Shown here: positions 52,190 through 64,000 of the stretch, one piece after another
Layout of the letters: every line of letters starts with the position of its first letter
Numbering within the stretch: the first letter of the stretch is position 1
Source: Anseranas semipalmata
Taxonomy: Eukaryota > Chordata > Aves > Anseriformes > Anseranatidae
Assembly: GCA_013399115.1 (NCBI GenBank)
Contig: VXAA01000962.1
Coordinates: forward strand, 299,787 to 363,786
Reading direction: 5' to 3'
Length of the DNA stretch: 64,000 nt
Translations under genes and position numbers: made by a program
Notes under the pieces: generated by a model
The model's database searches: none
What the model was told of the DNA's origin: nothing
What the model saw: the letters and a program-made list of their open reading frames with translations, nothing else

Positions 52190-52510
52190 GTCTTGGCCTT
52201 TCTGTGAATTCCAACGCTGTAGCTCTCCACCGGAGGCACTGAAAGGAGAGCTGACGCGGAGATGAAAGGTCCTGGTGTCATAACGAAGCCTGTCGCAGCA
52301 GGCTGTCCCTGGCAGTGTTGGTCTGTGAGCACCGAGCCTGGCCCTGGCTCAGTTCTTGGATCCCCCTCATGTGCCCCTCAGCGTGCGGTGAAGAAGCAAG
52401 GCTCCCCACCGCCTGTTTGAGTACCCCTCTGCAAAGCCTGCAAGTTCCACTGTCACATCTCCCCCCGGCTGAAGCTGAAGGGCTCTCGGTCCCTGCCAAC
52501 ACGTGTGCTA
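52190..52510. other. GC-richer block of unknown nature
   Basis: About 320 bases of raised GC and CpG with overlapping frames on both strands (plus 52315-52539; minus 52535-52278). No repeat landmarks or protein domain were recognised. It sits about 350 bases beyond the CR1 at 50960-51836 and is followed by the very AT-rich stretch at 52720. Confidence 0.3.
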
Positions 52511-52719
52511 ACTCCTTACGGAGTGAAAAGCTCAATTAAAAACTCAGTTAAAAACTGCACCTGCCATTAGAATACAGGGATGTCACCCGCAGACGTGCAG
52601 CGCTCTCTGACTATCTCACAGCGTATGGCTCCCTCTTGATCCAGTGCTGAGGTTGCACACAATGAAAAATTTCATTTGGGTTCGTTTGGGCTCCTTAAAA
52701 GCCTTTCTGAAATACAACT

Positions 52720-52855
52720 CTAACTTTGCTATAAATATAATTATATATTGTTTTAAAATATCATTATTATCATTAAGAAGTTATTTTAGTAATTGTTAGT
52801 CACTTATTAATAAATATATATTGCTACATAATTATTTGTTTTATTAATCTATTGT
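52720..52855. other. Very AT-rich intronic stretch
   Basis: About 135 bases with very few G or C, made of ATAAATATAA, TATATATTG, ATTATTATCATTA and TTAATAAATATATATT-like steps. It is a possible unwinding or matrix-attachment sequence; no function is shown. Confidence 0.5.
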
Positions 52856-53106
52856 TAAGCCACTCTCATCTAAATTTGTCTTATTTACGCAAAGCCACGT
52901 ATTAAAAAAACACATATTTTCTTATTTTCCATCTTAGCTACTAATTTTTTCCCCAGCAAAGTCCCATCCCTTCTGCCTGCTCCCTTGCTGTCACAATCAG
53001 AGACCTAATTAAAGAGACTATGTATCATTTGTTTTCAATTTAAAAATATTTGGAAGACAACATAGACACATTTTTCAGAACACAGAAAGTAAGGTTCAAA
53101 TTTGCC

Positions 53107-53125
53107 AAAAAAAAAAAAAAAAAAA
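53107..53125. repeat. Poly(A) tract, 19 bases
   Basis: Uninterrupted A run, ending in a short purine-rich tail. No element recognised upstream. Confidence 0.9.
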
Positions 53126-55709
53126 GAAAGGCAAGCAAATCTTAAAAAAGAACCTGAACAGAAAGACACTGTCCTGGAGCTCAGGTTCTTTCACGTTTCA
53201 GAACCCTAAAGGGCGATTGCCCCACCATGGTCAGCTGGAAGAAAGGGGCTGGGATTTCAAACTAAGACGACATCCTGAAAATACGAAACATTTGCAGCTC
53301 CCAAAAAACCTTGCCAGCATATATCAACTTAGCTGGATCAAAAGCAAGCATCGGAAATACCATTTCTATTTTCAGAACATCATGCATCCAGGATGAAAGC
53401 TGGGTTCCTCCCACATGTAAATTGCTCAGTAAATCTTATATTTCAAGAACAGTCTCATGATAAATGTCAATTTTGTGCTAACTGCATTCTGCAAATATTT
53501 AAATTGAGATTTGTACAAAAAAAAAAAACAGATTAGGAAGATTTTTTTAAATTGATGATGTACCTTGGCCAAGTAAGAACAACATTTAAACCACAAACTA
53601 TAGGTTAACATTCAGTGCAGACGGAGTTGAGAAAAGATGTTTTTGCACACCCTTGAGATGTGTCAAAAAATACATATATACAAGTAGAACGCTTAAAACA
53701 TGAAGCTATGTGATACTACAAAATAATTACAGTTGGAACTTGTGGAAAAAATTAATAGACAGATGGTCTTCCTTTTCTATTCCAAAAAGTAAGTAAGAAA
53801 GAAAAAAAAAATGATGACGATACTAATCTCTAAACAGCAAACTGTTTTTAAATTCCAGATTTTGTGATGTATTAAAAAATAATCTGTTCAATTGAGATAT
53901 GCACAGAAAACAAAAACATTGTAGAGTTTTTCTGCAAATGTTGGTTTGAGTTAAAATAATCATTATCTGATACTTGCACAACTAGAAGTCTTTTCTTTCA
54001 TGAAAAGTGTGGCACCAGCACTCCCTTCTCTTCAGAACAGTTGCTGCTACTAAATTATAGATTTTGTATCTGAGTTATGCCAGTATAAAAAATAAAAAAT
54101 TTACAACCATAAGACAAATTGGCTTACTATTTAAAACAATCAAAACATTCCATTATTAGGTTCTAAATCTCAGAACTGAATAAATACCTACCATGATTGC
54201 TCCTTCCCTAAAAATACCTGATTTATTATAGCTATGTTGCTATAGTGTACTCAGCAGGGCACAGGCAGATGATAGGATAAGGATCTCATTTTATTGTCTA
54301 AATTGGAATCCGAAATGGAAAGGCTGACTTCTCAGCTAGCTGGTCTGGGGGTTAGAATTGAGTGCATAGTTTTAGTTCAATTTCTCCACAGACAAAAATA
54401 ATAATAAAAAAAGATATCTTGGTTATCAGTCTTAGCTCTGCACAAGGCAGGCCTGGAGATGTTCTCTGTCTCTGTTGCAAGGCATCCTAGAATATATTCC
54501 TGAAATAAGCAAGCCTACCAAGTAGTACCTGAATACTCAGAGCATTTTCACCTTTCCTGTACTTGATAACCTCTTTATGAAGTTAATATACTTCTGTTGT
54601 TTCTGTATATTTGTGCTGTATTTAAGAAAATCAGAGTCCATTAGAGCAAATAGTGTATATGGAAATGTCCAGCTTTGTAGCTAAACCAAACAACAAAGGG
54701 TGAAGTCTGAGCGGCACCCAGTAAGTACTGCTGGTGGAAGACGCATCTCTCAGAAGTCAGGATAAAGCTACCGAAGATGCAAATACTGAGTTTCTCTCAC
54801 TTGTGAAAGATTGTCAAATTATTATGACATAGTATACATAGCTGTACATAAATGTTTAGCAATGATGCTGGCAATCACTGAGCATTAATATAGCATATAT
54901 TTATCAATTCTACCAGCAAAAGGTAGGAAAAACACTAACAGTTTGGTTCCATTATAACTATTTCACTTTTCATATTCTTTGCAAACCCAGAGAAGGGCAC
55001 TAGAGGGATTTTAGGAATATCGCAAGAAAAAAACACAGTAAGGATGAAATAAGTACCTCCAGACTTAACGTGACAGAAGAAAAAAAAAAAGCTTTTTCAG
55101 CAGACATCCATAGGTACTAAATATACTACACTTGGTTGTTTATTCATTTATTTATGTATATTTGAAGACATTGTACAACATAATCGTTCTGAGGAGGCCA
55201 AAGAGGTTTTTGGCTAAAAAATGCAAACTGCATAATCAGGTTGAGAATAAATATACATAGTTTGAAGGAATTTTTAAAGGAAAAAAATAGGGGAACATTT
55301 TTTTGGATAACATTGTTTACTACCTAATGTTTCTTAAGCTCCAACTGCAAAAATATATACTATATTCATTACAGGAAACTATCACATTTTATCTTCTCCA
55401 CAGAACTCACATCTCTCTTCGGGTGTCATTTCCTGGATTAAAAGATTAAGCTAAGAAATGTACACTGGAATTCAGTGTTTCAACAGGCAGCTTTGGACAG
55501 GGTGGGAGTCTTGAATTTCCCTATCGGCCAGCGAAACCAAACTCCCAGGAGAAGTAATGAGACGTACTCTGGTGGACTGAAATTTTGAAAGGAATGCGCC
55601 AAGTTCTGCCAGTGTTGGCAAGTGTTTCCCTGAAGCCAAAGAATGGTGAGATATATGGCCAAATTGTGATTCTGTTTATTTCAATGCTGGAAGAAAGACT
55701 TTCCATGGG

Positions 55710-55729
55710 AAAAAAAAAAAAAAAAAAAA
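55710..55729. repeat. Poly(A) tract, 20 bases
   Basis: The longest A homopolymer noted in the window. The preceding 250 bases are not a repeat I recognise. Confidence 0.9.
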
Positions 55730-58700
55730 GGTCTTAATTTTATTTATTTACAGAATTGTGGTCCCTTGTTATAGATTAGTGCGACAACTTCTTGACAATG
55801 TCTAATACAATATGACTCCCCAGACCGGGCAAACATATGCAAATCTTTGTTCTGGGGGATGAGGCACCCTATCGGCAGCCTTCTAGAGATGCCCATGTCC
55901 CTTTTCATCTCTAGTTTTTTTACTGTGGGGTAATCCAAGCCAGATGGCTCCTACTGACATCTCCTCAGCTGAACTCCCAAACAGGGCTGGCAGGTAGGGA
56001 GAGCCTGCTTGTGTCTGTGGCCTCTTTACACTTGATCCTTAGCTGAGTTGACTCAACCAGTGAGCAGTACTACAGGTAGCAGAACTGCTGAGCAGACTGC
56101 TGTGTCATGAAGGTTATAGGAAGTATGGTTTCCTAATACTATCTCTGGTGGCTGAAAAGAAAGGAAAGCTGGCCTCCTTTCCCCTCTGAACCAGATACTG
56201 ACACCAACATTTTGAACACTGTGCACTCCCGCAGGCATATTACAAGCTACAGAACAGCCCTGTCTCTGCTGAAAAGCCATCTCGACACTCTGCTCAGATT
56301 CGAGACGTGAGAATCTAATATATTATACAGTCCAAACTGTCCAAACTGTTTAATAGCTTGAATAATGAAAAAGAGAAGATTGGATTTTTTAATGGAAACG
56401 GGAAAATTTAATACAGGAAACCCGTTATTCAATTAACAGGTTAATGTATTCCAGGATCTTTTAGAAAGGATGGTGAATTATTTACCATGGATAGACAATG
56501 CAAAATCTTACAAAGTTATAGCATGTGAAGGGCAGTTACAGTAATGCAAATACACGTTTATTTACCCTTGATCTCAAATGCTGATTGCCAAAACCTACTG
56601 ATTCAATGAGTTTCAAAAAAGCTCAAAGTTAATCTCTTATATGATTTACACTTAGAAAATGTTAAGATTCACAACAAAATTTAATCTGTACAGTCTAATT
56701 AGTACCTTATATTTAAAGCTTTATCCTGGTAAGACATTCAAGAATTATATACATAATGACTGCATGTTTACTTAGCACATAACAATATTCTACAAAATAC
56801 AATTTCAACAAAAATTACATCCCAACTCATGTTTCATCCACGTGTGCTTGGAAACTAAAATGAAGAGCAAATGATAGGTACGACTTAGTAAAGTATTCTA
56901 AGTTTCTCCCTGCCTCATTAGAGCAAGCTTTAGACCACGTAGGCTACTTTGTTCACATCATTTGTACTCTTGTTAGTAGACCATCTCTTGGTTCAAACTG
57001 AAAATTGCTTTAGTAAATTCTAGCAAAATAGTATATTATTCTAGGCATAAGTTCTGAAATAAATCATGCCTGATTAACAACTGTTAAAGCTGGAATTGTG
57101 TTGTGGAGTCACACAGCAGAGCCAGGAGAAACAACTGCAGTCTGTGATGTCTGCTCTCTCCTTACGCGGAGTAGGCAGATCAAATCTAGTTGAAAGAATT
57201 TTACCATTTTTTCCTCAGCCTACTTTGTTATCCTTCCATTTGCTAAGACTATTGATGGATCTATTAAGATACTTTCTGCTTGCACTGACCAAGCCAGAGC
57301 TGATCCCAAACGTCACCCAGCAAGACTTTACTGAGAAAAGGTATTACCAAACTAATTTGATTTCCTTCTGAGATCTAAAGTTTCGTTTTTAAAAAGTAAC
57401 AATGGATACAGTTTCCACAATATCATTTTGATTTAGTACTTTCAGATAGAAAATTGTCCTGGGCAGAATCAAAGCACACGTAGAGAAATGGCTGACATCT
57501 TCAGTGGCAAATGGGGACAGTTTGTGGGACTATGTATAGCTAATGAACATAATATTTTCATTGATGAGCTGGAACTAAGCATTATAATCACTTTATAAAG
57601 CTTGCTGATGAGTGGAGTTGACTAATTTGTTAGATATGAGGGGAACAAGTAGAGAGATTGATTATAATTACTTTCCTAGGTAAAAAATGTGCTTTGTAAC
57701 AGCCAAAAGATGAGTAATTCCTTTAAAAAAAAAGGAATCTCACCTTTCCTACAGAATGGAGAATCTATCTTGGAAAAACAGTGACAGAGGACTTCAGGGG
57801 TCATGGTTAAACACCTAGGTAGGTGAGAGTGATATGTTGTGGCAGGAAGACCTAATATAAAACCTTGGATGTAAGAAGAGAATAAAAGATACTAGAGAAA
57901 ATTCTGTTTTGGTGGAAGGCTTTGAAAAATATTCTTGATATTTAAATATTGCCTACAGAGATCAAACTCAAAAGGGGTCATTGAAAGGGCTGGGGAAAAA
58001 AAACGAAAAATAATACAAATTAAACTGATGAAAATGCCTCTGTATGACCTGTCTGATTAAAAACACTCAGTTTGATCAGTTAATCAAGGAGATTGAGAGG
58101 TTGTCTGATTACAATATATGTGAAACTATTTCTCCCAGTCAAGGCACTAGAGTTTTCCTGTAGCACAGAAAGCATAACAGGAGCGCACTACAATAGCAAA
58201 CTGTTCTTCTGAAAATTTGGCATAAATATTCATAAAGGTAGCTAACCGCTAGGGCTACAAACTACCAAGAGCACTGATAAACTTTCCATCCCTAATGCCT
58301 ATACACCTGAAGTGTGCATTTCTCTGAAAATTATGTAGAGGTAAACACACGTTACTCAAATCCATATAGGCTGGCTGAATGGAAATGGCTTAAGAGATGT
58401 GAGAGGTTAGATCCAAGCACATAAAAGGGTCATTACTGGCCATGAAACTTTTAAATACTGCACCCAGTGCGTATTTGCACATCAGGGAAAACACAGTCTA
58501 CCCATGCACAAAGTTTAACGATTATGAAGAAAACCAGAAAACCACAGGCAAAGGTTAGATACAGTTTTAGCCCCTGATATTTATGAAGTAGATTTTTGGT
58601 CTTCGATATCTGTAATGTTCTGACAGACTGGGCCTAGACGTCATCCAACTTCTCTCCTGCACCTCCACACCAGAGTTTTAAACCACACCCCGCTTTAAAA

Positions 58701-59281
58701 TCCAACAGCCTGAAACGTGGTCTTTGGGTAGCTTATGGGAAGACAATTAGTCTGCATAGCGAAATACCTAAGCGCTCCATGAATGCCCAAACAAGCTAGA
58801 CCTGGAGTATAAAAAGGTCAGTTTCTGCTCTGTAAAGTATCAAAATAATATGAAGACAGATGAAGGAGGAGGTCAAGAGGTGGGAAAGGAATAAACAGGG
58901 GCACCAAGAAGTGGCTTCTCTTTCAGTTCTGTGTGACAGTCTTCCAGTTCTCACTATCAGCCTTTCCTCAGTTTTATTCAGTGACCACAACACGGTACAA
59001 AGAAGTCATCAAAGTCATCTAACTTTTGCAGCTCTCACACAAATACAAAATATATCTGAGCTGACAACTAGATTAGCTGAAAATTAGACTTTGGACTTTA
59101 GCAAACAGCTTGTCCTATCTCTCCACAGAGTCTTATGCAAACATTTTTAAAGGACAAAAGTACAACAATACATATGTTGGAATAATCTTTTCTGTACTTG
59201 AATAAGAGGTTTAGACTACTTCCATCAAGTTTTCTTAATTCTCCGCTAGATAAAGAATGAATAAATGTTTTTAGCTGCCAT

Positions 59282-59317
59282 GGGAAATTATGAAATAATG
59301 GGAAATCAGGAAATAAT
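59282..59317. repeat. Tandem duplication of an 18-bp unit
   Basis: Two adjacent 18-base units, GGGAAATTATGAAATAAT and GGGAAATCAGGAAATAAT, differ at two positions. Confidence 0.85.
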
Positions 59318-60117
59318 GATCAAATAAGGTGCTAAAATCCAAAACTGCAGATTAAGTGTCTGTCCTTTACTTCATATTTCTCTTGAAACATTATTATAAT
59401 CACAAACACATATGTACGCTCTTCCATGTAGCTCATGGAATTGGCTGGATGATTACAAAGACTTAAAGATGAAGTGCACTACAATGGATTATTCTAATAC
59501 TTGACTGGTTTCAGAAAGCTGCAGGGCTTTGACAGCTGATACTTGGCAGATGTGCTTCCATTTTAATACTGTTTATCTCCAAGTGATCTACTTCAAGGCA
59601 TTTGGTCTTTTGTTTGGGATGTGTGATTGTCTTCTGTAGGATCAGGCTAACGCTATGCAACCACTAGACTGAAGGAACTGAACTAGAACTGTTAACCATG
59701 CAAAAACTGCAGACGGCTTGTAAAACCTTAAAAACAGGATTCATAAGGATAATTATTAATCTTATGGCATCTGGCTCCACTACTAATGCTTAATATTTCA
59801 AAGGCTTTGATTTTCTTTTCCATTCCTGAGATTTGTGTGCTGTCACATGAGCATTCTCCGCTGAGAGTAACTGCTACCTTTCCGCTTTGTCCTCTTCTCT
59901 TATTAGAAAAAATGGCATAGGTGAGGGAAGTCAATTAACATTCCTCCTCATAAGCCTTGTGCTCACTCTATATCTGCTCTCTTGAGCAACTAACATAATG
60001 TCTTGATTAATTTATTCTTACAACCTATGCAAAGCTAGGTACACTTGTGGGTAAAGGGCACGGTTCTATGCTGCTCCGGACATCATTAAAAGATGTATTT
60101 GTCTAAGTTATAATTAC

Positions 60118-60132
60118 TTTTTTTTTTTTTTT
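60118..60132. repeat. Poly(T) tract, 15 bases
   Basis: T run followed by CCCC. No adjoining element recognised. Confidence 0.9.
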
Positions 60133-63100
60133 CCCCAAGGGCAACAAATGCTACTGAGAAAATACTCTGAAAGCAGAACTACTCAAGTCTGACATCTGCT
60201 TGTTGCCTCCAGCACGCTCGCAGTGTTGAAAAACCACACCCGCAGCTCCAGGACTGCTGATTTCAGAAAAACAAAGGTTTCGAAGAGAAAGCATGTTAAC
60301 TTTAAACAAATCACTGCTTAAAATCCTAACAGCTATTTTAGAAAGATGCATATTTTTCACAGTGAAACTACTTCAAATTCTGTAAGAGGTATCATCACGA
60401 GTTGAGAAGCTCCCTTTACTTGAAGACAGCCTGGACTGAGGCTGGGAATGTTCCCCTCGCACCATTCTTGCTGAACAATCTTCAGACAGCAGTAACCTCT
60501 GACAACAGCTTCAGATACACAAACTGTATTCTCATCTCCCCACAACAAAAGAACCACTAGCTTCTTTTTCCTAGGATCAGAGCAATGATAATTAAGCATC
60601 TTTTTATTTATATCAATACATTTGTTTACCCAAATAAGATGTCACATTTAGCAAACACTGGGTTGGCAATAAGGAAAAAAAAGGTTTACATTTTAGATGT
60701 TGATGTTGCAGTCCTTGAAACCACAGTACAGAAACAGTCCCGGAAGCACAGATGGGAATACGGGGACCTCTCCAGCTGTCAGAATAACGTTCCTTGACCT
60801 CTTTTCACTCAAATGAATCTTCAGTTCTGTGTACAGTAGAACAACCATAACTGGGGAAATAACTTGAATATGGATCTTAGATATTCTCTACCTCAAACAT
60901 CAAAAGCCTTTTCTGGTGGCCTTTTGGAGATGGGTGGAAAGTAGCTGATACATTTTTTTAATATACAGTTAACTATACAGGCCAGCGGACTGTAAGCTTG
61001 CAGTGAAGGACCTGAAACACAGCTAGATGTTTACAGCTGCATTCTAATATGCTGTGAATTTAGGTATTCAGTATGTTGACTGTTTCAGGTAACACTGAGA
61101 AACCCTTAACCTTGTGGTTTAGCTCACAGTCACAATAAATTATAGACAAGTTGTGTTTGTAGTAACCAACATTCATACCCTTTGGGGCTCAGCACACTTG
61201 AGAACACCTCCAGACTTAACCAAGGACAGTCATGAGATGTCTGAGGGTCATCTTCTAACTCCACTGCTCTGTGTGTCTATCTGTCCAAACCACAAATGCC
61301 AGAGATGAGCTACAGACCCTTACATACACAACACTAAAGGTATCAACAAAAACATGTTGCAAGCAAATGTAAACCCACTAAAAGCTGCAAATCTTTCCAC
61401 AGTTGTATAAAAGGTAGGCCATCCTTATTATGATGATGGCCTTAATTTTTTTTTGTCTACGTGTCCACACTGTAACAACTTATGCTGACTTGGATTTACA
61501 CTGTTTCTGGTCATCAAGAATTACAAAGAATCTGTTTTAATATCCTTCAAGCACTGCATGACAAATCTTGAAGCCAAAACTCCATTGTTACTAAAAATTT
61601 CACTCCTCCTCAAAGATTTTATCAAAGTTGTAGGATTTGACCCTCAGCTACTAGATGTCAAAAGAGATACGTGCACAATTTTTCAGCACAGGAAAACAAT
61701 ACAGGTAAGTCCATGACAGCTAGACAGAACAAAATAAACAGATTGTCCCTTAGAAGTATTTCTAGAAGCAAAATGGAAAAGGAGCCAAAACTTCTTTTGC
61801 TTTACACTAAAAGTTGTTCAACATTGCACCTAACTTCATGACGGCTACATAATCAGGAAGCACAGGTTTTGTCTCCGACCTGTGTGTTCTTCCATCGTGA
61901 CAACAGTTCTTGCATCAGCTTCCTATCGCTTTAACGCTCAGTGTGACTGCAATGTTCAGACACCAGAGGAAGACCCATCCGATTACATTAAATGAAACTT
62001 TGGGGAGAGCCGGTGCATTTGCCTTGATTATTTCAAATCATTATTTTGTTATTATTACGTTCATTTTGGATAACACATTTCTTTTCTATCTAAAATTCAT
62101 TTACAGGTAGATGCTGTATCACTTATACTTCACTGTCTACAATGCTACTTATATTTAAAACCTTAGAAACTTTGCCTTTCAAAAAAAGACTAAAGAATTC
62201 TTTCACCATTGGTAGACGAACAAGATTTTTTTTCTAAAGCGTAAATGCCTAAATAAGATGTATTGTGATTTCAGCCTTCAGCATACAAATATCCAAAGGT
62301 TCTGCAGTTGAAAAGTAGGATTAAAAAGTGCACCGAATTTTCAAATCTCTTGTTTAATGCATTTGTAATTACAGATGCTTGAGTGCATACAAGCAATACT
62401 TGATTCCCATTTAGTGCTTTGTACTATACATTTACCTGATGCTAAGTTACATTACTTCTGTCTAAAGGATGCTTCATGATATTGTCCCAATCTTAAGTGA
62501 TACAAAGCTTAAAGCAATTTCTAATGCTGCTGTCACTTCTTCTATGTTTTCTATAAAAGTTAAGAGTTGCTACATATGTGTTCCAGATAAGCAGGTAAGA
62601 AAGTTAAGATTATAAACTAGTGCTTACCCAGGAAGTATTAAAATGAATTTATACTAAGGCTCAGTTCCTGTGGTGAAAGATGGCAATTTAAAAAAAAGAA
62701 AAACAACAACAACAGAGAAGTCAAAACACATTAAGAATACATAGGTAAATTCCAAGTGACTTGGAACAGGCAATATTTTTTGTTGTGGTAATTGCCCAGC
62801 TGTATTTTAGCCCTATTTTTAACTAACTGCAGACAACAAGAAGTTTCTGTACCAAATCTTCCAGTAATTAAGACCACAATACCAATGTAGTAGTTGTACC
62901 ACTTTTCTTTACATTTAAACATTTTAATTGTAATGAGATATAACTGGGTCATCCTGCTTCTCATGGACATACAAAGCAGACTGATGTAAGAGCACGTTAC
63001 AATATTGTACTGTATATGGGAGATGGGATTTCTTCCACTATTTTCAACACCTGAAAAATGTACCTTCCTACAGAATAAATTAATAATAAAATATTCTGGG

Positions 63101-64000
63101 TATTAAAGTTAAAATTAACTACTATAGTGAATTGAGAAACAAGCATTTTCCCTCCAATTATTTCTTTTTTAGGTATAGCTGTATTTCTAGTACCATGGAG
63201 GAAGATTGTTGAACCTGACTTGCATTAATATTCAAACAATGCCGACTTGATTCATCTCACTGAGTAAGTTCACAATTTATCAGAATAAAAAGTAGAAGGG
63301 CTTAGAGAAGAAAAAAAAGTTTCTATTATTTCTCTCTCCAAAAAAAGACCACAGATAGAAAGTTTGATTGATATTTATTGGCAAGGCTGTTGTTCCTCTC
63401 CCTTCTAACAGGAGTTACCTAGCATTCTTGTACCTCCTTTTCCTGGAAAGTCACCACTCTCCCAAACTACTTTAAGTATTTATTCAGTCATCACCTGCTG
63501 TCCTTAGACTGAAGAAGCAGAAAATTAGACCTGATGGAGCATCTCTGGCTCTAAAGGGACTGCATCCAGACACAGCAGATCTAAACCTCTAATTTCATGA
63601 CTTATTCAAAGACACTCCCTTAAGCAGGTAACAACTCCACCTTAAGCCACCACAGTATTTCTATTAGAGAACCAAAGTAATCTCCAACCGGATAAACATC
63701 TAGCAGCATGGATTTTGTAATGTTCACTATGCTATGGTCTTTTCTATTAACGCAAGGGACATCTACAGGCATGAACAGGAAAACGCAGTGCTCACTCTCA
63801 ACCGTTTTTATTCTTTCTGGAATGGATATTCCTGTCCCAATTGCAGGCATACCACTGCCTTTAGGAGCGAAAGCTAGGAACCATAAACATCTTCCTTTGT
63901 ACACTGTACTGACATGCTTCAATGCTTGCCTTAAAACATGAAAGAATGCCATTCACTTCAGCAAAGCAGAGCTGGCAAACCTTTCAGCCGTAAGGTCTTT

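Larger units (their letters stand above)
31400..64000 (-). other. CTNND2: CTNND2 intron upstream of exon A (incomplete, more than 32.6 kb)
   Basis: No exon was recognised. The expected upstream exon encodes a coiled coil with an ASVKEQELQFERLTRE-type sequence, and I did not find it on the minus strand. The intron holds six CR1 fragments, A homopolymers at 32523, 53107 and 55710, AT microsatellites, and short GC-richer blocks (35290-35880, 46640-46880, 49010-49300, 52190-52510) without an assignment. The stretches 31400-35290, 39253-40996, 41600-46640 apart from its short repeats, 47571-50959, 51837-52190 and 52850-64000 otherwise look like plain AT-rich intron. Confidence 0.85.

Overview
The window is vertebrate nuclear DNA, almost certainly from a bird. 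It is AT-rich intronic sequence carrying several fragments of CR1 LINEs, whose 3' ends have the typical avian sequence (the GGTTGGAAGGGACC block and ATTCTGTGATTCT-like tails). It holds part of one recognisable protein-coding gene on the minus strand: CTNND2 (delta-catenin / NPRAP), an armadillo-repeat protein of the p120-catenin family that acts at neuronal cadherin junctions and synapses. I recognised it by translating the minus strand and comparing with the family sequence as I remember it; no search was run.

Three consecutive coding exons are visible, in transcription order: 31399-31365 (35 bp), 30878-30762 (117 bp) and 7842-7670 (173 bp). Reading frame and splice phase match at both internal junctions. 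Together they encode roughly residues 97-204 of the protein (numbering from my recollection of the human form). This is the stretch after the N-terminal coiled coil and before the proline/serine-rich linker and the armadillo repeats. The introns between them are 486 bp and 22.9 kb. The intron upstream of the first visible exon runs off the window after more than 32.6 kb, and the intron downstream of the last visible exon covers at least 7.5 kb to position 1.

Layout: 1-170 is a very CpG-rich block of unassigned function at the window edge. 171-7669 is intron with simple repeats. 7600-7910 is a small CpG-rich island centred on the third exon. 7843-30761 is intron with one short CR1, a long AT-rich stretch dense in homeodomain-type TAATTA cores, and pyrimidine- and purine-biased tracts. 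30762-31399 is the two-exon cluster. 31400-64000 is intron with most of the CR1 fragments, including two of about 0.88 kb in opposite orientation (38372-39252 minus, 50960-51836 plus), one very old CR1-type tail at 37962-38050, and several short GC-richer blocks I cannot assign.

I found no RNA gene, CRISPR array, intact mobile element, operon or second protein-coding gene. The many 60-160 codon open frames in the window look like chance frames or CR1 remnants. I found no convincing new biological system. The most useful leads are the unassigned CpG block at the left edge, the frame-neutral exon 30762-30878, and the unassigned GC-rich blocks.
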